Position numbers and translations under genes: made by a program. This document shows, piece by piece, positions 55,421 through 62,984 of a stretch of 64,000 nucleotides of DNA. The notes below the pieces were generated by a model, which was not told the origin of the DNA, ran no database searches, and saw only the letters and a list, made by a program, of their open reading frames with translations. The DNA lies in NCBI RefSeq assembly GCF_027214025.1, contig NZ_JAPWHB010000003.1, positions 496,001-560,000 of the forward strand, read 5' to 3'. Source of the DNA: Parahoeflea alexandrii. Lineage in GTDB: Bacteria > Pseudomonadota > Alphaproteobacteria > Rhizobiales > Rhizobiaceae. The first letter of the stretch is position 1. Each line of letters opens with the position of its first letter.

Positions 55421-56506
55421 ATGACAGACATCAGATACGGCATCATCGGCTCGGGCATGATGGGGCAGGAGCATATCCGCACGATCGGGCTTCTCGAGGG
55501 GGCTCGCGTGACGGCGGTGTGCGACCCGGACGAAGGGATGCGCTCGAGCGCCGCGCACATGGCGGGCGAGGGGTGCGCGGAATTCACCGACCATGCCGCA
55601 CTGCTGCAATCGGGGCTCTGCGATGCGCTGGTGATCTCGGCGCCGAATCACCTGCATCACCGGATCCTGAAGGACGCGCTGCCCGCGGATCTGCCCATAC
55701 TGGTGGAAAAGCCGCTGTGCACGACGCTTGCCGATTGCGAGGACATCCTCGAGCTTGCCAAGGGGCGGTCGTCGCATGTGTGGGTGGCGATGGAATACCG
55801 CTACATCCCGCCGGTGCAGCGCCTGATCGAGGCGGTGCATTCGGGAGAAACCGGCGTGCCGCGGATGATATCGATTCGCGAGCACCGGTTTCCGTTCCTG
55901 AAGAAGGTGGGGGACTGGAACCGCTTCGAGGCCAAGACCGGCGGGACGCTGGTGGAGAAATGCTGCCACTTCTTCGACCTGATGCGGCTGATCGCCAAGG
56001 CCGAGCCGGTCCGCATCTATGCGTCGGGCAATGCCGACGTCAATTTCCGCGACGAGGAATATGACGGAAAGCGCCCGGACATTCTCGACAACGCGTTCGT
56101 GGTGGTCGATTTCGACAATGGCCTGCGCGCGATGCTGGATCTGTGCATGTTTGCCGAAGGTTCGAACTGGCAGGAAGCGATCGCGGTGACCGGCGACATC
56201 GCCAAGGCCGAAGCGTTCGTGCCGGGGCCATCCCGGTTCTCGCCCGACGGCAAGGAGCGGCATTCGGAGTTCGTGCTGTCGCCGCGCGCGACCAAGCGCG
56301 AACACCGCGAGATCGTCGATGTCGATGCCGCGATCCTGGCGGTCGGCGATCACCATGGGTCGACCTTCTTCCAGCACCAGAAGTTCCTGGCGATGATCCG
56401 CAACGGCGGCGTGCCCGGGGTTTCTCTCGAGGACGGACTGAAGGCGGTGCGCATCGGGCTGGCCGCTGAGCAATCGGCAAAAACCGGAGCTGCCATCAGC
56501 CTCTGA
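55421..56506 (+). CDS. Gfo/Idh/MocA family NAD-dependent protein, candidate sulfoquinovosidase
   Basis: 361 residues. N-terminal Rossmann fold (YGIIGSGMMGQEHIR), the family motif VEKPLC, and a C-terminal alpha/beta domain (EYRYIPPVQRLI, GGTLVEKCCHFFDLMRLI). Family members are sugar dehydrogenases, but some are NAD-dependent glycosidases; GH188 sulfoquinovosidases (SqgA) belong to this fold. No GH31-type sulfoquinovosidase is present here, so this is the best candidate for releasing sulfoquinovose from its glycosides. It follows the isomerase by 27 bp. A sugar oxidoreductase role is the alternative. Confidence 0.75.
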   Translation: MTDIRYGIIGSGMMGQEHIRTIGLLEGARVTAVCDPDEGMRSSAAHMAGEGCAEFTDHAALLQSGLCDALVISAPNHLHHRILKDALPADLPILVEKPLCTTLADCEDILELAKGRSSHVWVAMEYRYIPPVQRLIEAVHSGETGVPRMISIREHRFPFLKKVGDWNRFEAKTGGTLVEKCCHFFDLMRLIAKAEPVRIYASGNADVNFRDEEYDGKRPDILDNAFVVVDFDNGLRAMLDLCMFAEGSNWQEAIAVTGDIAKAEAFVPGPSRFSPDGKERHSEFVLSPRATKREHREIVDVDAAILAVGDHHGSTFFQHQKFLAMIRNGGVPGVSLEDGLKAVRIGLAAEQSAKTGAAISL

Positions 56507-56509
56507 CGG

Positions 56510-57271
56510 TCAGCGCAGGTTGACCGCGTAATGGATTTCCCGGGTTATGCAGCGCGACCAGCGCAATTCGACCGGACGGTTTTCGAGATCACGGGCCAAG
56601 CGGCTGATCAGCAACAACGGCTCTCCATTTTCGCAGCCCAATTTTGCGGCGTCGCGGGCGCTGGCGGCAATGGCCTTGAGCCGTTCCTCGGCGCTGCCGA
56701 TGGTGATGCCCCAGCGCTCGGAATAAAGCCTGTAGACGTTGTTGGGGATGATCGTCAGGTGATCGAAGTCGGGAAACCGGTTCGAGGGCAACGTAATAGT
56801 CTCGATCAGGATCGGCTGGCCCGACAGCGAGCGGATACGCTCGATGCGGATGACCTCATCCGCATCCTCCAGTCCGAGGGCTTCCTTTTCAGTCTTCGTT
56901 GGCTTGGCGGTTCCGGTGCTGAGCACCTGCGAATCGGGAAAGCTCGGGCTGCCCTCGTCCGGTGAGAGCCGGAAGAACTGGAACATGATCCGGCTTTCCT
57001 CGGGCTCGGCGACATAGGTCCCACGGCCCTGGCGGCGCAGCAGCAGATTGTCGGCTGTCATCGAATCGAGCGCCTTGCGCACCGTGCCCTGGCTGACATT
57101 GAGCTGGCGCGCCAGTTCCATCTCGCTGGGCAGCAACATGCCCGGCAACCAGGCGCCTTCGACCAGGCGGCGCATCAGCCGTTCGCGGACCTGGGCATAG
57201 AGCGGCTTGAAACCGATTGCCTCACCAGTGCCGGATTCGGCCGTTTCCAGCACCTGATTTTTCTTTTCCAT
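56510..57271 (-). CDS. GntR/HutC family transcriptional regulator of the sulfosugar regulon
   Basis: 253 residues. GntR winged-helix (about 20-90; LYAQVRERLMRRLVEGAW, MELARQLNVSQGTVRKALD, RQGRGTYVAEP) and a UTRA ligand domain (SGQPILIETITLPSNRFPDF). Start ATG 57271 is favoured; ATG 57304 would begin 8 bp from operator 4. The gene is divergent from suyA with the GTCTTATATAAGAC palindrome between them. That palindrome also precedes three other units of the locus, so this protein is the likely repressor, released by a sulfonated metabolite. Confidence 0.88.
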   Translation of the reverse strand: MEKKNQVLETAESGTGEAIGFKPLYAQVRERLMRRLVEGAWLPGMLLPSEMELARQLNVSQGTVRKALDSMTADNLLLRRQGRGTYVAEPEESRIMFQFFRLSPDEGSPSFPDSQVLSTGTAKPTKTEKEALGLEDADEVIRIERIRSLSGQPILIETITLPSNRFPDFDHLTIIPNNVYRLYSERWGITIGSAEERLKAIAASARDAAKLGCENGEPLLLISRLARDLENRPVELRWSRCITREIHYAVNLR

Positions 57272-57311
57272 GCTCTGCCCCGGTTGACTTTTTGCTCGTA
57301 CCATATCTTAT

Positions 57312-57325
57312 GTCTTATATAAGAC
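57312..57325. promoter_or_regulatory. Operator 4, GTCTTATATAAGAC
   Basis: Perfect 14-bp palindrome 52 bp before suyA and 41 bp from the gntR start, with a further half-like ATATCTTAT immediately beside it. It is placed for autoregulation and for control of the suyAB-slcC-comC operon. Confidence 0.85.
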
Positions 57326-57376
57326 CTGTCCGTAGGACGCCAATAGATTACACCTTATCCACATTGGAGGACAAAC

Positions 57377-57664
57377 GTGACCACCCCCCATTTGCTAGTT
57401 CATGACCACGCAGACAATGTCGGCGTCGTCGTTGTCGAAGGCCTGAAGGCCGGCACCAAGATGCTCTGTGTCGTCACCCATGACAATTCAAGTTTCGAAC
57501 TTGTGTCGAACGCGGATGTGCCGATTGGCCACAAGATCGCGCTCAAGGACATCAAGTCGGGCGATACGGCGATCAAGTACGGCGAGGATATCGGAAAATT
57601 CGTCGCCGATGTCGGCAAGGGCGCTCATGTCCACACCCACAACCTGAAAACCAAGCGCTGGTAG
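57377..57664 (+). CDS. suyA: (R)-sulfolactate sulfo-lyase small subunit SuyA
   Basis: 95 residues of the SAF/UxaA N-terminal type: [39 protein letters not shown] and YGEDIG, ending [12 protein letters not shown]. Split small/large altronate-dehydratase-like pairs are the form of SuyAB, which cleaves (R)-3-sulfolactate to pyruvate and sulfite. GTG 57377 follows GGAGG. Its place before suyB and two sulfolactate-dehydrogenase-like genes supports this over altronate dehydratase. First gene behind operator 4. Confidence 0.85.
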   Translation: MTTPHLLVHDHADNVGVVVVEGLKAGTKMLCVVTHDNSSFELVSNADVPIGHKIALKDIKSGDTAIKYGEDIGKFVADVGKGAHVHTHNLKTKRW

Positions 57665-57675
57665 GAGCCCTCATC

Positions 57676-58857
57676 ATGGCATCGAAATATTCAAACATGA
57701 CCTTTCAAGGCTACCGGCGCGAGAATGGCCGGGTCGGCGTCCGCAATCTCGTCGTCATCCTGCCGGTCGACGACATCTCCAATGCGGCCTGCGAGGCGGT
57801 GGCCAACAACATCAAGGGTACGCTGGCCTTGCCGCACGCCTATGGCCGGCTGCAGTTCGGTGAGGACCTGGACCTGCATTTCCGCACCATGATCGGCACC
57901 GGGGCAAACCCGAACGTGGCGGCCGTGGTGGTGATCGGCATCGAACCGGGCTGGACCAAGAAGATCGTCGACGGCATCGCCGCTACCGGCAAACCGGTCA
58001 CCGGCTTCTCGATCGAGCAGAACGGCGACCTCAAGACCATCATGGACGCATCGCGGGTCGCCAAGGAATATGTCCATTTCGCTTCCGAGCTGCAGCGCGA
58101 GGAGTGCTCGATCTCGGAATTGTGGGTCTCGACCAAGTGCGGCGAGAGCGATACCACGACCGGCCTCGGGTCCTGCCCGACGGTGGGCAACATGTACGAC
58201 AAGCTGCTCCCCGAGGGCATCTACGGCTGCTTCGGTGAAACATCAGAGATCACCGGCGCCGAGCATATCTGCAAGGCCCGCGCGATCAACGAGGAAGTCG
58301 GCGAGCGCTGGTACAAGATGTGGAAGGCCTACCAGGACGACGTCATCTTCGCCCACCAGACCGACGACCTGTCCGACAGCCAGCCGACCAAGGGCAATAT
58401 CGAGGGTGGCCTGACCACCATCGAGGAAAAGGCTCTCGGGAACCTGGAAAAGATCGGCCGGACCTCGAAATACATCGACATTCTCGATCCGGCGGAAGCG
58501 CCGAAGTCGGGCAAGGGGCTGTATTTCATGGATTCGTCCTCGGCCGCGGCTGAATGCGTGACGCTGATGGCGGCCGGTGGCTATGTGGTTCACACCTTCC
58601 CCACCGGCCAGGGCAACGTGATCGGCAACCCGATCGTGCCGGTGATCAAGATCACCGCCAACCCGCGTACCGTCCGGACCATGGGCGAGCATGTCGATGT
58701 CGATGTCTCGGGGATCCTGAGACGCGAAATGACCATCGACGAGGCGGGCGATGCGCTGATCGAGATGATCATCCGCACATCGAACGGACGGGCCACCGCG
58801 GCGGAAGCGCTGGGTCATCGCGAATTCTCCATGACAAAGCTCTATCGTTCCGCTTAA
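57676..58857 (+). CDS. suyB: (R)-sulfolactate sulfo-lyase large subunit SuyB
   Basis: 393 residues of the UxaA/GarD large-subunit family: [40 protein letters not shown] (Fe/S-binding Cys region), [19 protein letters not shown] and [20 protein letters not shown]. Together with SuyA it forms the lyase that removes sulfite from (R)-sulfolactate. It follows suyA by 11 bp. An altronate/galactarate dehydratase reading is possible from the family alone, but the neighbours argue for sulfolactate. Confidence 0.87.
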   Translation: MASKYSNMTFQGYRRENGRVGVRNLVVILPVDDISNAACEAVANNIKGTLALPHAYGRLQFGEDLDLHFRTMIGTGANPNVAAVVVIGIEPGWTKKIVDGIAATGKPVTGFSIEQNGDLKTIMDASRVAKEYVHFASELQREECSISELWVSTKCGESDTTTGLGSCPTVGNMYDKLLPEGIYGCFGETSEITGAEHICKARAINEEVGERWYKMWKAYQDDVIFAHQTDDLSDSQPTKGNIEGGLTTIEEKALGNLEKIGRTSKYIDILDPAEAPKSGKGLYFMDSSSAAAECVTLMAAGGYVVHTFPTGQGNVIGNPIVPVIKITANPRTVRTMGEHVDVDVSGILRREMTIDEAGDALIEMIIRTSNGRATAAEALGHREFSMTKLYRSA

Positions 58858-58883
58858 ACCGGAAGGGAAAAGGCGGAGTTGTC

Positions 58884-59816
58884 ATGGCAGATATCGTCAT
58901 AACCGAATTCATGGACGAGGCGGCGGTCGGCCGCCTCGTCCAGGCATATGATACCCTCTACGATCCGAAACTGGTCGACGACCCGGCGGCGCTGCACGAT
59001 CAGCTAACATCGGCGCGGGCGCTGATCGTGCGCAATCGCACCCAGGTGCGCGAGACGCTCCTGAGCATGGGACCGAAGCTCCGCGTGGTGGGCCGGCTGG
59101 GTGTCGGGCTCGACAACATCGACGTCGCGGCCTGCAAGGCGCGCTCGATCGCCGTCATCCCGGCAACAGGAGCCAATGACCTGTCGGTGGCCGAATATGT
59201 GATCACCTCGGCGCTGATGCTGCTGCGCGGCGCCTTCATGCGATCGGCGGAAGTGGCCTCGGGCGCCTGGCCGCGCCAATCGATGATGGGGCGCGAACTG
59301 GCGGGCAAGACCATCGGTCTCGTCGGCTACGGCTCGATCGCCCGGGAAGTGGCCTGGCGGGCGCACATGATGGGTATGCAGATCGTGGCCTATGATCCCT
59401 ATCTGATGGCGGATCATCCGGGCTGGCAAATCGCCCGCAACGTGTCGCTCGACGGCGTGCTGGAATTCAGCGACGTGATTTCTCTGCACACGCCGCTGAC
59501 CGATGCGACGCGGAACATGATCGATGCCGCGGCGCTATCGCGGATGAAGCCGGATGCGATCCTGATCAATGCGGCGCGCGGCGGCATCTTCGACGAGGCG
59601 GCGCTTGCCGAGGCGCTGAAGGCGGGCCGGCTCGGCGGGGCGGCGCTCGACGTGTTCGAGACCGAACCGCTGACGGCGGAAGCAGGGGCCAAGTTCAAGG
59701 ATCTCAACAATCTCGTGCTCACGCCTCACATTGCCGGGGTGACGGGCGAATCCAACGAGCGGGTCAGTCATCTGATCGCCGACAAGGTGCTCGAAGCGCT
59801 GGGGAACAAGGCATGA
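58884..59816 (+). CDS. slcC: (S)-sulfolactate dehydrogenase SlcC
   Basis: 310 residues of the D-2-hydroxyacid/phosphoglycerate dehydrogenase family: VGRLGVGLDNIDVAACKARS, GLVGYGSIAREVAW (NAD site), HTPLTDATRNMID, INAARGGIFDEAAL (Arg) and LTPHIAGVTGESN (Glu-His pair region). The opening MADIVITEFMDEAAVGRLV resembles Chromohalobacter SlcC as I recall it. SlcC oxidises (S)-sulfolactate to sulfopyruvate. It is in the suyAB operon and overlaps comC by ATGA. Confidence 0.85.
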   Translation: MADIVITEFMDEAAVGRLVQAYDTLYDPKLVDDPAALHDQLTSARALIVRNRTQVRETLLSMGPKLRVVGRLGVGLDNIDVAACKARSIAVIPATGANDLSVAEYVITSALMLLRGAFMRSAEVASGAWPRQSMMGRELAGKTIGLVGYGSIAREVAWRAHMMGMQIVAYDPYLMADHPGWQIARNVSLDGVLEFSDVISLHTPLTDATRNMIDAAALSRMKPDAILINAARGGIFDEAALAEALKAGRLGGAALDVFETEPLTAEAGAKFKDLNNLVLTPHIAGVTGESNERVSHLIADKVLEALGNKA

Positions 59817-60817
59817 GCGACATGCTGACAATGATGCCGGAGGCCGTCACCGAGCTGATTACCGGGGCACTGACGCGCAGCCGGACTTCGTCCGAGAATG
59901 CGGCTTCGGTGGCGCGCGCGCTGTTGGCGGCCGAACTTGCGGGTCAGAACGGCCATGGCCTGCGCCGCGTCGAGGCCTATTCGGCCCAGGCGCGAGCCGG
60001 CAAGGTCGACGGCTTCGCCGTTCCCAAGGCGGAGCAGACAAGGCCGGGCGCCCTGGCGATCGATGCCGGAAACGGCTTCGCCTACCCGGCGATGGACCTG
60101 GCGCTCGACTGGTTGCCCGAAGCCGCGAAAACCCAAGGCGTTGCCATTGCCGGCATCCGCCGTTCACATCATTGCGGCGTTGCGGGCGTGATCGTTGAGG
60201 CGCTGGCCGAACGTGGCGTCGCGGCGCTGATGGTTGCAAACGCGCCGGCGGCCATGGCGCCCTGGGGCGGGCGGCGTCCGCTGTTCGGCACCGATCCCAT
60301 CGCCTTTGCGGCTCCGTTGAGTGATGGCGCGCCGGTGGTTGTGGACATTTCGCTGTCGAAGGTGGCGCGCGGCAAGATCATGGCTGCGGCCCAGAAGGGC
60401 GAGGCGATCCCCGAAGGCTGGGCGCTCGATCCGGAAGGGCAGCCCACCACTGACGCCAAGGCGGCGATGGCGGGAACGATGATCCCGCTCGGCGATGCCA
60501 AGGGAACGGCGCTTGCCCTGATGGTGGAGCTTCTCTGCGCCGGATTGACCGGGGCCAATTATGCCTGGCAGGCCACGTCGTTCTTCGACGACAAGGGCGA
60601 TCCGCCCGGTACGGGGCAGGCGATCATCGCGATCGACCCGGATGCGTTCGGACCGGGTGGCGCGGAGCGGATGACGCTGATGGCCGACATGGTTGCCGGC
60701 ACCGAGGGTGCGCGGCTGCCCGGCCGCCGCCGTCAGCAGATCCGCACGGATCTGCTCGAGAACGGAATTCCGGTGGATGCCGCACTGGCGGCAGCCATCC
60801 GCGCCATCGGAACATGA
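59813..60817 (+). CDS. comC: (R)-sulfolactate dehydrogenase ComC
   Basis: 334 residues of the malate/L-lactate dehydrogenase (Ldh2) family: LAGQNGHGLRRVEAY, RRSHHCGVAGVIVE (catalytic His), PWGGRRPLFGTDPIAFAAP and GAVVVDISLSKVARGKI-type VVVDISLSKVARGKIM. ComC reduces sulfopyruvate to (R)-sulfolactate with NAD(P)H. Paired with SlcC it acts as a racemase, supplying the (R)-form for SuyAB. It is the last gene of the operon, ending at a shared hairpin with the convergent TRAP genes. Confidence 0.85.
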   Translation: MSDMLTMMPEAVTELITGALTRSRTSSENAASVARALLAAELAGQNGHGLRRVEAYSAQARAGKVDGFAVPKAEQTRPGALAIDAGNGFAYPAMDLALDWLPEAAKTQGVAIAGIRRSHHCGVAGVIVEALAERGVAALMVANAPAAMAPWGGRRPLFGTDPIAFAAPLSDGAPVVVDISLSKVARGKIMAAAQKGEAIPEGWALDPEGQPTTDAKAAMAGTMIPLGDAKGTALALMVELLCAGLTGANYAWQATSFFDDKGDPPGTGQAIIAIDPDAFGPGGAERMTLMADMVAGTEGARLPGRRRQQIRTDLLENGIPVDAALAAAIRAIGT

Positions 60818-60830
60818 ACCGGCGCGGTTC

Positions 60831-60848
60831 CGGGGCTAATCAGCCCCG
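60831..60848. terminator. Bidirectional hairpin between comC and dctM
   Basis: CGGGGCT, AATC, AGCCCCG: a 7-bp perfect stem in the 34 bp between two convergent stops. There is no strong T-run on either side. Confidence 0.6.
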
Positions 60849-60851
60849 CCG

Positions 60852-62174
60852 TCAGTAAAGCAGCCTGACGGCCACCAAGGTAATGGCCGGGAACATCGTC
60901 AGGATGGCGACGCGGATAATATCGGTCATGACGAAGGGAAACACGCCGCGATAGGTGGCGGACAAGGGCGTGTCCTTGGCCATCGAGTTGATGACGAAGA
61001 GGTTCATGCCGACCGGCGGCGTTATCAGCCCCACTTCCACGACGATCAGCACGATGATGCCGAACCAGAGGGCGAATTCCTCAGGGCTGAGGCCAAAGTC
61101 GAGCGCTGACATGATCGGGAAGAAGATCGGAACGGTGAGCAGGATCATCGAAAGCGAGTCCATGATGCAGCCGAAGACCAGATAGAGCAGCAGTACCGCG
61201 ACCATCACCAGCCAGGGATTGAAGCCCTGGCCGCCGACATAGGCGGCGGCCGTCTGCGGCAGTTGGCTGAGCGCCAGAAAGGCGTTGTAGACCCCGGCGC
61301 CGAAGACAATGAGAAAGATCATGCCGGTCGCGCTGGCGGTTGCCAGGATAGAGCTCATCAGGGTCGAGCGGTTCAGGCCGCGATTGACCAGTGCGATCAC
61401 TCCGGTGCCGAAGGCGCCGATGGCAGCGGCCTCAGTGGGGGTGAAGATGCCGCCGTAGATGCCGCCGACCACGGCGATGAACACGAGCAGCACCGGCCAG
61501 ACCGCGATCAGGCTGCGGAACCGTTCGGAATAGGGGGCGCGATCGCGCTGACCGGCAGAGCCGGGCTTGAGCCTGACATAGATGGCGATGGCGATCATGT
61601 AACCGAGTGCGGCAAGAATGCCGGGAATGAAGGCCGCGACAAACAGCTTGGCGATGTTCTGCTCGGTCAGGATGGCGTAGATGACCAGGATAACCGATGG
61701 CGGAATCAGGATTCCCAAGGTGCCGCCGGCGGCGAGCGCACCGGTCGCCAGTTCGCCGGAATAGCCGTAGCGCTTGAGTTCGGGCAGCGCGACCTGCCCC
61801 ATCGTCGCCGCAGTTGCCAGCGACGAACCGCAGATCGCGCCAAATCCGGCGCAGGCGCCGACAGCTGCCATGGCGACGCCGCCCTTCCTGTGTCCCATCC
61901 AGGTTTCAGCCGCCTTGAACAGGGCCTGCGACATGCCGCCGAGCGTGGCAAACTGACCCATCAGCAGAAACAGCGGAATGATCGAAAGCGAGTAGCTCGA
62001 AAACGTGCCCCAGGTCAGGTTCTTGAGCTGGGCGAATATCATCAGGAACGAGCCGTTGATGAAATAGCTGCCGCCGATCCCGGTGATCAGCATGGCAAGG
62101 CCGATCGGAATGCGCAGGAAGATCAGCAGCAGCAGAACGGGAAAGGAGAGGAGGGCGATGTCGATATTGGTCAA
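60852..62174 (-). CDS. dctM: TRAP transporter large permease (DctM type), sulfolactate side
   Basis: 440 residues with about 12 helices and DctM motifs (GAICGSSLATAATMGQVALPEL, GGTLGILIPPSVILVIYAI, GIFTPTEAAAIGAFGTGV). The start is TTG 62174, overlapping the dctQ stop (TTGA), the same arrangement as the pair at 4793. It is the last gene of a minus-strand dctP-Q-M run convergent with comC. By position it may import sulfolactate, like the TRAP genes linked to slcC/comC in other bacteria. Confidence 0.9.
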   Translation of the reverse strand: MTNIDIALLSFPVLLLLIFLRIPIGLAMLITGIGGSYFINGSFLMIFAQLKNLTWGTFSSYSLSIIPLFLLMGQFATLGGMSQALFKAAETWMGHRKGGVAMAAVGACAGFGAICGSSLATAATMGQVALPELKRYGYSGELATGALAAGGTLGILIPPSVILVIYAILTEQNIAKLFVAAFIPGILAALGYMIAIAIYVRLKPGSAGQRDRAPYSERFRSLIAVWPVLLVFIAVVGGIYGGIFTPTEAAAIGAFGTGVIALVNRGLNRSTLMSSILATASATGMIFLIVFGAGVYNAFLALSQLPQTAAAYVGGQGFNPWLVMVAVLLLYLVFGCIMDSLSMILLTVPIFFPIMSALDFGLSPEEFALWFGIIVLIVVEVGLITPPVGMNLFVINSMAKDTPLSATYRGVFPFVMTDIIRVAILTMFPAITLVAVRLLY

Positions 62175-62701
62175 TGTACCGTCTCTCCATGGGACTGGCT
62201 CTGGCCTGTCAGCAGCGCCCTGGCGCTCAGGATCACGCACCAGAAGCTGATCAGGACGAAGCCGAACGCGCCTATCAGGCCTGACGCATAGGCCCACCAG
62301 ACCGGGTATTGAATGATGAAGGTGGTCTCGCCGTAGGCCAGTTTGTCAAGCGTGCCGTCCCAGTGCTTCCAGGCGAGCAGCAGCGCGATGGCGAACATCA
62401 GCAGATCGGCGACAACATCGATCAGCCTGTTGGCGCTGTCGCCCAGATGCATGGTGAGGATCTCCACCGATGCATGCTGGCGGTTGATCTGAACCCAGGG
62501 AAGAAAGGCGAAAACCGCAAAACCGGTGCCGAGTTCCACCAGTTCGAAATCACCGCGGATGGGCCCGAGCCCGATCCAGAGCAGGGCGCGTCCTGTCACC
62601 GAGGCAACGGTCGACAGGATCACGGCGACCAGTACCAGGCCGCCCAATATGGCCAGGAAAGCTGCAAGCGACCGCATCAGTCGGTCAATCCGGTCAAACA
62701 T
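62171..62701 (-). CDS. dctQ: TRAP transporter small membrane subunit (DctQ type), sulfolactate side
   Basis: 176 residues with four membrane helices and the DctQ-type loop FAFLPWVQINRQHASVEILT. GGGAGG lies six bases before ATG 62701. The stop overlaps the dctM TTG start, so they are translationally coupled. It is separated from dctP by 283 bp holding a strong hairpin. Confidence 0.88.
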   Translation of the reverse strand: MFDRIDRLMRSLAAFLAILGGLVLVAVILSTVASVTGRALLWIGLGPIRGDFELVELGTGFAVFAFLPWVQINRQHASVEILTMHLGDSANRLIDVVADLLMFAIALLLAWKHWDGTLDKLAYGETTFIIQYPVWWAYASGLIGAFGFVLISFWCVILSARALLTGQSQSHGETVH

Positions 62702-62984
62702 TTCAAACCTCCCGGGCGGGCCACGGCCACGCGCCACTGCGGACATCTAATGACGGATACCAGTAAGTGCGTGTGACGGACCAGCCAAGGCTTTTAAAGA
62801 GCTGATGCTTCCGGTTGGTCCGCCCAAGATATCCTGGATGCCGTTCTGGTCGCCAATCAGCGCACACCTTGATCGGGCGAGCGCGGCAGGATTGGCTCTC
62901 ATATCCCCCATTATTGGTCTTGATACGGTTCCGGCGGGGTTGGTCTTCGCAGACAAGCCCCGCCGGAAGCCGAAGGTTTCCCTG
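62702..62984. other. Spacer between dctP and dctQ
   Basis: 283 bp on the minus strand with no gene. It holds the hairpin at 62931-62966. I found no copy of GTCTTATATAAGAC here. Confidence 0.6.
62931..62966 (-). terminator. Strong intercistronic hairpin after dctP
   Basis: CCGGCGGGG and CCCCGCCGG are perfect 9-bp arms, extended through partial pairing of CTTGTCT with AGACCAA. It lies 18 bp past the dctP stop. It lacks a T-run, so it may attenuate read-through or protect the dctP message. Confidence 0.65.

Noticed and set aside
54002-56473. An 823-codon open frame on the minus strand
   Set aside because: It is antisense to the isomerase-like and Gfo/Idh genes. Those plus-strand frames have recognisable families, and this one does not.
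57355-57363. TTATCCACA, a perfect DnaA box, upstream of suyA
   Set aside because: It is single and isolated, with no other boxes or AT-rich unwinding region. It falls in a promoter leader, so chance is the simpler explanation.
57377-58857. Altronate dehydratase (UxaA) split into two genes
   Set aside because: The same family covers SuyAB. The adjoining slcC/comC-like genes and absence of hexuronate genes favour sulfolactate sulfo-lyase.
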